Assembly: GCF_963666145.1 (NCBI RefSeq)
Contig: NZ_OY762614.1
Span: forward strand, 2,466,001 to 2,530,000
DNA length: 64,000 nt
DNA from: an uncultured Desulfobacter sp.
GTDB lineage: Bacteria > Desulfobacterota > Desulfobacteria > Desulfobacterales > Desulfobacteraceae
Direction of reading: 5' to 3'
A program made the translations under genes and the position numbers. The notes under the pieces were generated by a model. It was given only the letters and a program-made list of their open reading frames with translations. It did no database searches and was not told where the DNA came from. This document shows positions 46,189 to 55,654 of the stretch, piece after piece. The stretch's first letter is position 1; the number at the start of each line of letters is the position of its first letter.

Positions 46189-46749
46189 CTAAACCGTAAG
46201 GCTTTGTTCTTGCTGTAACCGGCAGCCTTCCTGCATCACCCTGGCGATGGTCATCAAAACATATCCCAGGATAAACAACGTGATATCCTTATCGGTTATG
46301 CCAAAGGTAATCATATGTTCCCCTGGAGGATGATGAAGGGTCAGGACAACACTTAAAAGGGTATCGGTGATGATACCTGTGACGCCAAGTACAAGAATCG
46401 TTCCGGACAGGCGTTTGAGGCAGGTCACGTTTTCAGATTGAAAAATTTTGCCGCACTGATAAAGCCGGAATAGATGAATAAGCGTTGTAATACCGTAAAT
46501 CACTATGCCAACCGGGATCATGGCAACGGCCAGCCCGGCCAGCCGAATGGGGAGCGGCAAAGGAAGTTGGACAAAATCGGGCAAGATCTCCTGGCTAATC
46601 CAGGGCAGTTTATTTATGAACAGCCACATCAAACACGTGGCCAAGGGAATTACCCCACGCCAAATGTAGAGGGCCAATATAATTCTCCGGCTGGATTTCC
46701 TGATTAAATCAATGTTCTGGTTTGTATCGGTGGTGTGACGGATTTCCAT
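46189..46749 (-). CDS. DUF2975 membrane protein
   Basis: A 186-residue protein with four predicted membrane segments (ILALYIWRGVIPLATCLMWL, LAGLAVAMIPVGIVIYGITTL, LVLGVTGIITDTLLSVVL, LFILGYVLMTIARVM). This layout and its following XRE gene match the DUF2975/HTH pair. Function unknown; possibly a stress or signalling membrane protein. AAGGAGATAG precedes the ATG. Nothing else is recognised between it and the methyltransferase at 47028. Confidence 0.8.
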   Translation of the reverse strand: MEIRHTTDTNQNIDLIRKSSRRIILALYIWRGVIPLATCLMWLFINKLPWISQEILPDFVQLPLPLPIRLAGLAVAMIPVGIVIYGITTLIHLFRLYQCGKIFQSENVTCLKRLSGTILVLGVTGIITDTLLSVVLTLHHPPGEHMITFGITDKDITLFILGYVLMTIARVMQEGCRLQQEQSLTV

Positions 46750-47027
46750 GGTTGCTATCTCCTTTTTGATATTTGATTCGTGACTGTTCCTTTTTACTAT
46801 TTCAAAAATTGAAAAACAACAAAAAAATATCGATAAACAATAAAAATCAACCGATAGTCGTTAAAGATCATAAGATTCGAAACGACGTTTCATTTTTAGG
46901 CGCACACAGGAGGAATGAGGCCGGACAGGATAAAAGATAATAGCCATCCCCATGCATATTTTGGTATCATCGGTGGCGGTCGGGCACTAAATATGTTTTT
47001 CGAAAATTATTGATAAGGAACAGTGCG

Positions 47028-47801
47028 ATGAAACAAAACATTTATGACAATCCGGAGTTTTATGAACATTACATGGCACTTCGGGCAAACGAAAGCGGTC
47101 TCAATGCCGCAGTTGAAGAACCGGCTATTTACAGCCTTCTACCGCCTCTTGACGGACTTGGCATCCTGGACATCGGCTGCGGTTTTGGGAAATTTGCCTC
47201 CTATTGTCTTGGAGAAAACGCCGCATCTATTCTGGGCACGGATATATCCGAAAACATGATTGCAGAAGCAAAAAAACGCATAAAAGACCCAAGGGCTGAT
47301 TTTGTACAGATTGCCGCAGAGGATCTTGATGTGGACCAGGGATCATTTGATTTGGCGGTTTCGTCAATGTGTTTTCATTATGTAAAGGATATCCGACCGG
47401 TATTCGAGACCGTTGCGATGTCTCTCAGAGAAGGCGGCCATTTTATTTTTTCTGTGGAACACCCGATCTGCACATCGTTGCTCAGGGGATGGTGCAGCCT
47501 GGATGATGGAACCAAAATACACTGGCCCGTTGATGACTATAAAAAGGAGACCCTGCGGGTGTCCCGTTGGTTTGTTGATGGTGTTAAAAAATACCATCGG
47601 ACCGTTGAAACATACATCAACACACTGATCGACGCCGGTTTTTCAATTCAAAGACTCTTTGAACCCGGGCCGTCTCCCGATGCCGTCGCTGACAGACCTG
47701 ATCTTTTAGATCATTTGAGACGTCCGCCGGTTCTTGTATTGGCCGGGGTAAAATGCAGCCGCATTCAAAGGTGTAAGCCGGCTATTCATCGTCAGCAATG
47801 A
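47028..47801 (+). CDS. SAM-dependent methyltransferase (class I)
   Basis: A 257-residue class I methyltransferase with motif I ILDIGCGFGKFASY, post-I acidic TDIS, and motif II/III regions (SFDLAVSSMCFHYV, LREGGHFIFSVEHPI). ATG at 47028 follows AAGGA by eight bases; a TTG at 47010 is an unneeded extension. It resembles UbiE/Trans-aconitate-type enzymes with no substrate hint. It ends 16 bases from the convergent ABC permease gene. Confidence 0.8.
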   Translation: MKQNIYDNPEFYEHYMALRANESGLNAAVEEPAIYSLLPPLDGLGILDIGCGFGKFASYCLGENAASILGTDISENMIAEAKKRIKDPRADFVQIAAEDLDVDQGSFDLAVSSMCFHYVKDIRPVFETVAMSLREGGHFIFSVEHPICTSLLRGWCSLDDGTKIHWPVDDYKKETLRVSRWFVDGVKKYHRTVETYINTLIDAGFSIQRLFEPGPSPDAVADRPDLLDHLRRPPVLVLAGVKCSRIQRCKPAIHRQQ

Positions 47802-47817
47802 GCCGTTCAAACATTAT

Positions 47818-48939
47818 TTATACCGATCGACGTCTGAACAACCAGGCTGCCAGGGGAAGGGCAACGCCCGCCATGATCAGCAGCGGCCAGATCTGGGGCC
47901 AGACCGTGGCAAGATCCGCCCCCTCAAGAAATATTCTGCGAAGTGCTGTGATGATGTGACGCACCGGATTGAGCATGTCTGCCTGCTGAAGCCAGATGGG
48001 CATGTTTTCCACAGGCGTGGCAAGCCCTGATAAGGTGATTGCAGGCATCAAAAATAAAAATGCGCCCAAAAGCCCCTGCTGCATGGTGGTGGACAAAGAC
48101 GACACCAGCAGTCCGATGCCCACAATGGTGATGATAAAGCACAACAATGAAACCATCAGCGCACTGACCGTTCCCCGGAAGGGGATGTGAAACCAGATGA
48201 CTGCGCCGCCGGCAAAGATCAGGGCGTCCAGCATACCAAATAGTATGCCGGGTATGGATTTGCCCACCAGGATTTCCACCGGACTGAACGGGGCCACCAG
48301 AAGCTGGTCAAAGGTACCGAACTCCCTTTCCCTGGCAACGGAAAGGCTGGTGAGAATCATCACCACCACAGTGCTGATAACCCCGCCAAGGGCTGAGACC
48401 ATGAACCACCGGCTGCTCAGGTTTTCGTTGAACCAGGCCCGTTCCACCAGGGCCAGGCCGGGCCCGTTCGCCTGGACGATGCCTTCTTCCAAAAGGGTTT
48501 TATTAAAATTTTCCACAATGGTGCCCAGATATCCAATGGCAATCATGGCCACATTGGGACTTGTGCCGTCGGCGATGACCTGAATATCTACAGGACGGCC
48601 GGACCGCAGATCTTCCTCAAACTGCGATCCGATATGAATCACCACCCGGGCTTTTTTGTTATCAATGGTCTCTTTCACCTGGCCGTCATCTTCAAGATAT
48701 CCTGTCAGCCTGAATCTTCCTGACCCTTCAACGTCTGCCAGAAAAGCCCTGGAGAGCACCGACCGGCTTTGGTCAAACACAGCATACCGGATATTTTCCA
48801 GGTCAAAGGTGGCGCCATAGCTGAAGACAAAAAACTGGATAATGGGCGGCCCAATCACCACAAAACGGCTTTTGGGGTCCTTCATGATGGTGAGAAGCTC
48901 CTTTAATATCAGGGCGGTCAAACGTCTTAAAGTCTGCAT
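47818..48939 (-). CDS. ybhR: ABC-2-type permease (YbhR-like)
   Basis: A 373-residue ABC-2 permease with a single N-terminal membrane helix, a large extracytoplasmic domain and a C-terminal membrane bundle (FMVSALGGVISTVVVMILTSL and later FLMPAITLSGLATPVENMP). This is the architecture of YbhR/YbhS heterodimeric exporters. It is the last gene of the operon and starts two bases after the paralogous permease stop. Confidence 0.85.
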   Translation of the reverse strand: MQTLRRLTALILKELLTIMKDPKSRFVVIGPPIIQFFVFSYGATFDLENIRYAVFDQSRSVLSRAFLADVEGSGRFRLTGYLEDDGQVKETIDNKKARVVIHIGSQFEEDLRSGRPVDIQVIADGTSPNVAMIAIGYLGTIVENFNKTLLEEGIVQANGPGLALVERAWFNENLSSRWFMVSALGGVISTVVVMILTSLSVAREREFGTFDQLLVAPFSPVEILVGKSIPGILFGMLDALIFAGGAVIWFHIPFRGTVSALMVSLLCFIITIVGIGLLVSSLSTTMQQGLLGAFLFLMPAITLSGLATPVENMPIWLQQADMLNPVRHIITALRRIFLEGADLATVWPQIWPLLIMAGVALPLAAWLFRRRSV

Positions 48940-48941
48940 GT

Positions 48942-50084
48942 TTACTCCAGTCGCTTTGATATTTTGCGAAACGCCAGCCCCAGAAACAAAAACGCCATGA
49001 ATGCCAGCACCAGGGCATTGGGCAGGAGCACAGGCCAGACATCTCCTGCGGCAAACAGGGTATGGGCAATGGTCACAAAATACCGGGCCGGGAAAAGATA
49101 GCTGAGCATCTGAATGGCTTTCGGTGTGGATTCAAGATCAAATATCAGGCCGGAAAGAAAAAATGCCGGCAGATACCCGGCCATAATGGAGGTTTGGGCT
49201 GCTACAAACTGGATGCGGATGGCTGCTGAAAGAAAAAGCCCAAATCCAAGACAGGTGAGCATGAACAGGGAACTTAAGCCCACAAGCGCCCCCACGGAAC
49301 CCCGGAACGGCACACCGAAAAGGGTGGTGCCCACCACCACGGAGAGCCCCATGCCGAACATGCCCAGAAAATAATAGGGCAAGGTTTTTCCCAGCAGAAT
49401 ATCAATCTTGCGCAGGGGCGTCACCAGCATAGCCTCCATGGTACCGCGCTCCCACTCCCGGGCGATAACCAGGGCCGTGAGCAGGATGCCAATGAGGGTC
49501 ATGATCAAGGTAATCAGGCCCGGAATCAAAAAATACCGGCTGATGGCCGCCTCATTGAACCAGATGCGCGGGGATATGGATACCGGCGGGACCATCGCAG
49601 CTTGCCCCCGGGCTGTCCGTACGGATGCCCATTTGGCCCCGATGGTTTTCATATAGCCTTCAATGAGCCGGGCACGGTTGGCATCTGTGCCGTTGATGAT
49701 CAACTGGACCGGGGCTCTGTGGCCTGTGCCGCCGCTTGCATCCGCGCCTTCAACGATTGCCGTAAAATTATTTTGTATAAGAATAATACCCTCGGCCTTG
49801 TGCGCCAGGACAAGGGCCTGGGCCTGGGGCATGCTTTCGGCAGTGGTTATTTTAAAATTGGCGGAACCGGCAAAGCGGGCCGCAAGTTCCCGGGACATGG
49901 CACCATTATCCTGATTAACAAGCACCATGGGCACATGTTCGGCATCCAGACTCACCCCATATCCGAATATGACGAGCAGCGCCAGGGGCATAACCAGGGC
50001 CAGAATAATGGAGCTGGGGTCCCGTAAAATCTGAAGGGTCTCCTTGCGCAGCACCCCGAAAAGACGCATGAAAAATCGGTTCAT
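48942..50084 (-). CDS. ybhS: ABC-2-type permease (YbhS-like)
   Basis: A 380-residue paralogue of the next gene with the same layout: an N-terminal anchor (SIILALVMPLALLVIFGYGVSLD), an exterior domain, and a membrane bundle (FLIPGLITLIMTLIGILLTALV). It pairs with YbhR to form the export channel, powered by the tandem ATPase. Its ATG overlaps the ATPase stop (ATGA at 50081-50084). Confidence 0.85.
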   Translation of the reverse strand: MNRFFMRLFGVLRKETLQILRDPSSIILALVMPLALLVIFGYGVSLDAEHVPMVLVNQDNGAMSRELAARFAGSANFKITTAESMPQAQALVLAHKAEGIILIQNNFTAIVEGADASGGTGHRAPVQLIINGTDANRARLIEGYMKTIGAKWASVRTARGQAAMVPPVSISPRIWFNEAAISRYFLIPGLITLIMTLIGILLTALVIAREWERGTMEAMLVTPLRKIDILLGKTLPYYFLGMFGMGLSVVVGTTLFGVPFRGSVGALVGLSSLFMLTCLGFGLFLSAAIRIQFVAAQTSIMAGYLPAFFLSGLIFDLESTPKAIQMLSYLFPARYFVTIAHTLFAAGDVWPVLLPNALVLAFMAFLFLGLAFRKISKRLE

Positions 50085-51913
50085 GACTGATCTCCCTGGG
50101 AAAGAAAGATAAAGGCATCATCCATGGTGGGGTCCGGGTTTTCCGGTGTCCGGGCCAGGCTGCGGATCTCCCCCGGCGTGCCCATGGCCAGGGTTTTGCC
50201 CCGGCTGATGATCACCATGCGGTCGCAGTATTCCGCCTCTTCCATAAAATGGGTGGTGACGATGACGGTCACCCCCTGTTCGGCAAACCCGTTGATGCGC
50301 AGCCAGAACTCCCGTCGTGCAAAGGGATCCACCCCGGAAGTGGGCTCATCCAGAAACAGGATGTCCGGTTCGTGGAGCAGGGCCGTGGCCATGGAAAGAC
50401 GCTGTTTGTACCCGCCGGGAAGCGCCCCGGTCGGTTTGTCCCGCCAGTCATCCAGCCCGAATTCGGTAAAGGCCCAGGCCATTCTCTCTTTGAGCCGGCT
50501 GCCGGAAAGCCCATATGCCCTGCCGAAAAACCTAAAGTTCTCCGTCACACTGAGCTGACCGTAAAGTGAAAACTGCTGGGCCATATATCCCAGACGTGCC
50601 CTGGCTTTGGCCCGGGAGCGTCGCAGATTGCGTCCCGCCACCTGGATTTCCCCGGATGTGGCGGGTAAAAGTCCGCACAACATGCGGAAAGTGGTGCTTT
50701 TTCCGGCGCCGTTGGGCCCCAGTAATCCAAAAATTTCGCCTTGGCGGACATCAAGGGTGAGATTGGAGACCGCCGTAAAATCGCCAAACTTTTTGCATAA
50801 ACTATTTGTCATAACTGCCGCTTTATCCCCGGACGACGGTTCCTTGACCCATGAGGTTGTCAAAGTCTGAGAAGATGTATGCAGCTGGGCATCGCCCTTT
50901 GGAACCAGGGCCATAAACGCATCTTCAAAGGTCGGGGCTGCCGGTTTTATTGTGTCTGCCGGGCGGTTCAGCAAGTTTGCAATTTTCTGCCTTCCAGCGT
51001 CCTTGGCATTGTCATTTTCCGGGGAGAATGCGCTGTCAACGACCACCCGCACCCGCCCGGACCGGATGGTGGTGTCGGCAATGCCTTCCTGTCCGGCAAG
51101 CCGGGTGTAAATCTGTCTGCCCCGCATCTGTTCATCCGGGGCGGCAAGGAAGACCCGACCCTGCATCTCTGATGTAAACTCATCTGGACGGCCCTTAGCC
51201 AGAAGGCGTCCCTGGTGGAGCACGTTCACCTGATCGCAGCGTTGTGCCTCATCCAGATAGGCCGTGGATACCAGAACCCCGATCCGCTCCTTTTCCACCA
51301 AGTCATAGACGATCTTCCACAGCTCCCGACGGGAGACCGGGTCCACCCCCACGGTGGGTTCGTCCAAAAGGAGCAATTCAGGAGATTTCACCAGGGCACA
51401 GGCCAGGCCCAGTTTCTGCTTCATGCCGCCGGAAAGAGCCCCGGCCCGTCTTTTGGTATACGCGGCCAGATCGGTCATGGCAAGCAACCTGTCAAAACGG
51501 TCATGCCGCAATTTTAATGCAACCCCCTGGAGATCCGCATACAGTCTTAAATTTTCGATGACGGTCAGGTCCTGGTACAAACCGAATTTCTGGGGCATAT
51601 ACCCCACACGGCTCTGAATTTCCAGGCTGTGGTCCACAGTGTCCAGGCCCAGCAGGGTCATCCGGCCGGCCGTGGGCACCAAAAGCCCTGCGGCAATGCG
51701 GATAAGAGTGGTTTTTCCCGCACCGTCCGCTCCCACAAGGCCGGTCACCCGGCCATGGAAAATTTTGAGGCTGATACCGTCCAGGGCCTGAATTTTTTTA
51801 CCGCCCGGGGTGTCAAAGGTTTTGCATATGCCGTCTGCATGCATCAGGGAAGCGCTTTCAACTCCCGTTTCCTTTATTGGCAATGCCACAATGCTGTTCA
51901 TACCGTATTCCAC
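50081..51913 (-). CDS. ybhF: Tandem ABC ATPase (YbhF-like)
   Basis: About 610 residues comprising two complete nucleotide-binding domains in one chain. They contain Walker A GADGAGKTT and GPNGAGKSTT, signatures LSGGMKQK and LPGGYKQR, and Walker B LLLLDEPTVGVD and ILFLDEPTSGVD. The second signature has LPGG instead of LSGG. It energises the YbhS/YbhR pair for export of drugs or other amphiphiles. The longest start is GTG at 51913; ATG at 51901 with a GGTGGAA upstream is an alternative. Confidence 0.9.
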   Translation of the reverse strand: MEYGMNSIVALPIKETGVESASLMHADGICKTFDTPGGKKIQALDGISLKIFHGRVTGLVGADGAGKTTLIRIAAGLLVPTAGRMTLLGLDTVDHSLEIQSRVGYMPQKFGLYQDLTVIENLRLYADLQGVALKLRHDRFDRLLAMTDLAAYTKRRAGALSGGMKQKLGLACALVKSPELLLLDEPTVGVDPVSRRELWKIVYDLVEKERIGVLVSTAYLDEAQRCDQVNVLHQGRLLAKGRPDEFTSEMQGRVFLAAPDEQMRGRQIYTRLAGQEGIADTTIRSGRVRVVVDSAFSPENDNAKDAGRQKIANLLNRPADTIKPAAPTFEDAFMALVPKGDAQLHTSSQTLTTSWVKEPSSGDKAAVMTNSLCKKFGDFTAVSNLTLDVRQGEIFGLLGPNGAGKSTTFRMLCGLLPATSGEIQVAGRNLRRSRAKARARLGYMAQQFSLYGQLSVTENFRFFGRAYGLSGSRLKERMAWAFTEFGLDDWRDKPTGALPGGYKQRLSMATALLHEPDILFLDEPTSGVDPFARREFWLRINGFAEQGVTVIVTTHFMEEAEYCDRMVIISRGKTLAMGTPGEIRSLARTPENPDPTMDDAFIFLSQGDQS

Positions 51914-51924
51914 CGTTTCCCGGA

Positions 51925-52941
51925 TCAGTCAGCAGGCCGCCGGGCCGGGGGCTGATTTTCATTAACGGATACGGTTACGGGGGTCCCCAGATGTAAAATG
52001 TCCTCTGGATCTTTCACAAACACCCGGGTTTCATACACCAACTGGGTGCGCAGATCTTCGGTGGCCACAGCCCGGGGGGTAAATTCTGCCACGGGAGAAA
52101 TAAACCCCACCCATCCGTCCAAAGACGTTCCGGGCAGTGAATCCGTGTAAATTTGAGCGGTCATGCCCAGCTTAATTTTCCCCAGCATGGGTTCCGGGAC
52201 ATATGCCCGCACCCATTTGGGATCAGTAAGCGCCAGAACAAAAGCGGGTTTGGACGGCCCTGCAAGCTCACCTTGTTCCAAAATTCTGGATTGGATAGTC
52301 CCGTCGGCAGGAGCGGTCAGGGTCATGTCGGACAGGCGCACCTGAAGCTGGTCAAGGTCTGCCACAAGGGCATCAAGCTGGTGGCGGGCAACGGCGATAT
52401 CCTCTTTGCGCGGCCCCTCAATGAGCAGGTCCAGGGCTTGCCGGCTTGCCGATAACTGGGCAGTTTCAACCTTTAGCTGGGCTTTTGCATCATCATAGTT
52501 CTGAATGCTGGTAGCCCCGGAACTGGAGGTGGCTTTGAGGCGTTTTACGGTGAGGGAGACATTCTCCACCCGGGCCATAGCGGCCTGCACCTCGGCCCGG
52601 GCCTGATCGATCTCCTGGGACCTGCTGCCCGCTTCCAGCTTGGCCACGGTCTCCTTCTGGGCCGCGATCCTGGCCTTCAGTTCCGTGATGGCGGCATCAA
52701 GCTTTGTGGTGCGCAATTTTGCCAAGACCTGGCCTTTTTTCACACGCATGCCCTCTTCGACCAGCACCGTTTCAATCTGCTCCTGTTCGGTGAACGCAAG
52801 GGCTGCGTCACGAATATCGATTGTGCCGTAAATTTTGAAGGCGCCTGCATTTTCATCCTGATCTTTATTCTGTTGCTGCCAATACATGTAACCACCGGCT
52901 GCCGCAACGATCAGTATGATGACAAGGAATACTTTTTTCAT
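51925..52941 (-). CDS. ybhG: Periplasmic adaptor (HlyD/YbhG-like)
   Basis: A 338-residue membrane-fusion protein with one N-terminal anchor (VILIVAAAGGYMYW), biotinyl-lipoyl half-motifs, a long helical hairpin (KARIAAQKETVAKLEAGSRSQ, VKRLKATSSSGATS) and a beta-barrel end (VPEPMLGKIKLGMTAQIY). It bridges the inner-membrane exporter to an outer-membrane channel. It begins 17 bases after the TetR stop and is followed 11 bases later by the ATPase. Confidence 0.9.
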   Translation of the reverse strand: MKKVFLVIILIVAAAGGYMYWQQQNKDQDENAGAFKIYGTIDIRDAALAFTEQEQIETVLVEEGMRVKKGQVLAKLRTTKLDAAITELKARIAAQKETVAKLEAGSRSQEIDQARAEVQAAMARVENVSLTVKRLKATSSSGATSIQNYDDAKAQLKVETAQLSASRQALDLLIEGPRKEDIAVARHQLDALVADLDQLQVRLSDMTLTAPADGTIQSRILEQGELAGPSKPAFVLALTDPKWVRAYVPEPMLGKIKLGMTAQIYTDSLPGTSLDGWVGFISPVAEFTPRAVATEDLRTQLVYETRVFVKDPEDILHLGTPVTVSVNENQPPARRPAD

Positions 52942-52958
52942 ATCTTTTTCCTTATGGC

Positions 52959-53621
52959 TTATTCGGTTGGTGCTGCAGTGATCGCCAGGGCATTGTCCAC
53001 AACCACCCGGCGGATTTCTTCCAGTTCTTGGGGGGAATACCCGTCAAGGTCAAGCCCCCGGACAATGGTTTCCCGTGCCACCCTGAAAATAATCACCTGG
53101 CCCATGAGTGTCATGGCTTTAAATGTTGCCTGCCGGGGATCAGATTCGCCGGATGCCGCCATGATCAGGGTGGACAAGGCATCAAGCACAGGTTTCAGAA
53201 ACCCTTCAAAAATAGCGTCATAGGCAGAACTGGGGAACATCTGCTCCCGCAGGATGATCCTGGAAAACCGCGGGCCTTGTTCCGAGCCGGCAACGAAATT
53301 AACAAATCGTTCCAAAACGGCCTGGATCAGTTCCCGGGCCTGCTGGGGGCCGGTATCCTGGGTGAAAGTCGTTTTGCTGATTTGTTCGAGCAGATCGCCT
53401 GCCTGGTTTTTGATATGGTCAACAATATGGTCGATGACGGCCTGGTAAAGCCCTTCCTTGCCTCCGAAATAATAGGGGATGGCGGCAATATTCACGTTAC
53501 CGGCCTTGGCAATCATCCGGGTGGTGGCCGAATCAAATCCGTGCCTGCCAAATACGTCTATGGCGGCTTCAAGCAGACGCTCTCTGGTGCCGGGTGCCGG
53601 GGTATTTTCTTTTTTTACCAT
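52959..53621 (-). CDS. cecR: TetR-family repressor (CecR-like) of the efflux operon
   Basis: A 220-residue TetR regulator with HTH (GFDSATTRMIAKAGNVNIAAI) and the DUF1956/CecR-type C-terminal ligand domain. The ATG at 53621 is preferred, with GGAAGA just upstream, over a TTG at 53633. It is the first gene of the cecR-ybhGFSR-like operon and should repress it. A perfect palindrome at 53661-53682 lies 40 bases upstream and is the likely operator. Confidence 0.85.
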   Translation of the reverse strand: MVKKENTPAPGTRERLLEAAIDVFGRHGFDSATTRMIAKAGNVNIAAIPYYFGGKEGLYQAVIDHIVDHIKNQAGDLLEQISKTTFTQDTGPQQARELIQAVLERFVNFVAGSEQGPRFSRIILREQMFPSSAYDAIFEGFLKPVLDALSTLIMAASGESDPRQATFKAMTLMGQVIIFRVARETIVRGLDLDGYSPQELEEIRRVVVDNALAITAAPTE

Positions 53622-53660
53622 TCGTTCTTCCAATTTATAGCTTTATATGTATTTCAAATC

Positions 53661-53682
53661 TTAATTCAATCAATTGAATTAA
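53661..53682. promoter_or_regulatory. Palindromic operator of the CecR-like repressor
   Basis: TTAATTCAAT (53661-53670) and ATTGAATTAA (53673-53682) are exact inverted copies separated by CA. Size and position fit a TetR-dimer site in the promoter of its own operon. Upstream to 53848 the DNA is AT-rich and holds no gene on either strand. Confidence 0.6.
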
Positions 53683-53851
53683 TCAAGTGAATAAATCATA
53701 GAAATGACATGCAAAAGGTTACGATTTAATCCAATTAAAAAATTAAATAAAATTCTTTGCGAACTATTTTGATTAATGGTATGCCGTTTTCCGTTGACAC
53801 TTAAAGTACGGCACCACAAACTATTTTATTGCATTACGGAGACTCTGATTG

Positions 53852-54430
53852 ATGAATAAAAACGCAATTTTGACTGGATTAATCCTACTTGTTGTCATTT
53901 TCCTTACTTCATCCTGCTCTACGCGCGGGGTCCATGATAAATATTTCGGTGCAACCGAGCAGCGGCTTGTGACCCAGAGCGTGGATCAATTGGCCACCAA
54001 GTTACCTGAAAAGGATTTCATGCCGTTCAAAGGGCAGAAAATATATGTGGAATGTCATTTCCTGGAAAAAAATACACCATTGGAGTACGCACTGAAACGT
54101 ATTAAGATGGAATTTGTTCACAAATACCAATGTACGGTGGTGGATAAACCGGAGTCGGCGGACGTGATCTATGATTTCTTTTTTACGGCCCTGGGTACGG
54201 ATCAAGACAAGGTCGGGTTCAGTACACCGGAATTTATGATCCCAAGTGTCGGAACCATCTCCATAGATCTGATTGCCCTGGATATGTACCATGGCGTATC
54301 CGAGGTGTATTATTACATCACGGAACCGGGAGAAGGAAAAGTGTCCAGGGGTGACCGCATCCGCTCGATTATACGCACGGACAGGTTGGCATTGCCCATT
54401 ATATCCATTCCCATATCCACATTAAAGTAG
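53852..54430 (+). CDS. Lipoprotein of unknown function
   Basis: A 192-residue protein with a lipobox (FLTSSC-S near residue 22). No domain recognised; the body has alternating hydrophobic/polar segments typical of a periplasmic beta-rich fold and conserved-looking motifs such as IISIPISTL. The ATG at 53852 is chosen over an adjacent TTG at 53849; the ribosome site is GGAGA. It is divergent from the efflux operon. The downstream dispersed repeat begins two bases after its stop. Confidence 0.7.
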   Translation: MNKNAILTGLILLVVIFLTSSCSTRGVHDKYFGATEQRLVTQSVDQLATKLPEKDFMPFKGQKIYVECHFLEKNTPLEYALKRIKMEFVHKYQCTVVDKPESADVIYDFFFTALGTDQDKVGFSTPEFMIPSVGTISIDLIALDMYHGVSEVYYYITEPGEGKVSRGDRIRSIIRTDRLALPIISIPISTLK

Positions 54431-54431
54431 T

Positions 54432-54554
54432 GATTGAACGAAAAGCCGCCCACCTGCGGCGTTGCAGAGAAATTGGAAAGCCTCACAACCTTAAGGTTGC
54501 TCCGGTTTCAAATTTTTCTGCGCCTTGCATCTGGGCAACTTTTCGTCCAATCAC
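54432..54554. repeat. Dispersed palindromic repeat, copy 2 (inverted)
   Basis: An inverted and slightly diverged copy of the repeat at 21861-21966: its right part CAAATTTTTCTGCGCCTTGC and CTTTTCGTCCAATCA match the left arm of copy 1, and GCCCACCTGCGGCGTTGC matches the right arm. Two copies in opposite orientation 32 kb apart support a dispersed family. Confidence 0.7.
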
Positions 54555-54604
54555 GGATGTCCGTTCAGGCACAAAGTTGCCCACCATGTTCTCTTTATCA
54601 AGCA

Positions 54605-55654
54605 CTATAGAATAAACCGGGCCGGTTGCTGTTTAAACGCAAGGCCCAGTTCAATGCGGCCCAGGACCGTCTGTTTTTCATCCGGGAACTGGTATCCTTC
54701 ATAGCCATGGTGGAGAACCAGGTCGCCCGAGGCTGTTCGCCAGTAGTTGCCCATGTGGTCAAAGCACACCTTGGATGTTACATCCAGGTTCCGGACCATG
54801 CGTCGCAGTTCAAGCAACTGCTCTCTGGGATTCAGCAGGGTGATCCGGCCCTGGCTGACCTGGTCAAACATCGGGGAACCAGGAGCGGGCCTGAAGGGCC
54901 GGGAACGGATATAGTGGGGATTGACCTCACTGAGCACCCGGGCGGTATTTTCGGCGTGCTGATCTGTCATCTCCCGGCCGCCCAGACCGGGCATCCAGTA
55001 TTCCGATACCTGGAACCCTGCCGCCATGGCCTTTTTACCCCCTTCAATATGGCCGTCGGCCGTTACCCCTTTCTTTATCTGCTTGAGCAGGGCATCGTCC
55101 CCGGTTTCAAGACCCAGGTGGAGGCGGTCGAGACCGGCTGCACGTATGGCCTTTAGATCCTCAAGAGAACGCTGGGCCAGGGTCCGGACCCGGGCATAGG
55201 TGGTGATTCTTTCGATGGAAGGAAAGGTTTCTTTAAGATAGGTCAGTGCCGCTATCAGATCCTGGGGCGGCATGATCATGGAGTTTCCGTCCTGAATAAA
55301 GGCGGTTTTACCGCCCACAGCCAGCCACTGGATCAGCATGTCCGCACCCGGATGCTGGTTTAGGCTCGGTGCTTTTTCAAGCAACGCCAGGATGGCGTCC
55401 CGGGTAACCTGCCCCCCATGCCCCAGGGCTTTTGATTCGCCCTGGAGATCCACCACAAGGTTAGCCATCGCATTGATGTCAGCCTTAATCTCTTCCAGGG
55501 GCCTCAGATTAAACTTCTTTCCCTTATACATCGTACAAAAGGTGCAGTGGTTCCAGGGGCAGTTCCGGGTAAAACGAACCAGCAGGGACGCGCTGCCCCC
55601 CTCACTGGGCGGACGGTATACACCGGTTTCAAACGGGTAGTCTCGGCTCATCAT
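54605..55654 (-). CDS. Radical SAM protein with a CX4CX2C cluster motif (paralogue 2)
   Basis: A 349-residue paralogue of the 24020-24889 protein. The cluster motif is CPWNHCTFC followed by TMYKGKKFNLRP, and the SAM site is GLETGDDALLKQI. It is about 60 residues longer, with inserts in the middle. Start ATG with AAAGGA upstream. Substrate unknown. Confidence 0.85.
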   Translation of the reverse strand: MMSRDYPFETGVYRPPSEGGSASLLVRFTRNCPWNHCTFCTMYKGKKFNLRPLEEIKADINAMANLVVDLQGESKALGHGGQVTRDAILALLEKAPSLNQHPGADMLIQWLAVGGKTAFIQDGNSMIMPPQDLIAALTYLKETFPSIERITTYARVRTLAQRSLEDLKAIRAAGLDRLHLGLETGDDALLKQIKKGVTADGHIEGGKKAMAAGFQVSEYWMPGLGGREMTDQHAENTARVLSEVNPHYIRSRPFRPAPGSPMFDQVSQGRITLLNPREQLLELRRMVRNLDVTSKVCFDHMGNYWRTASGDLVLHHGYEGYQFPDEKQTVLGRIELGLAFKQQPARFIL

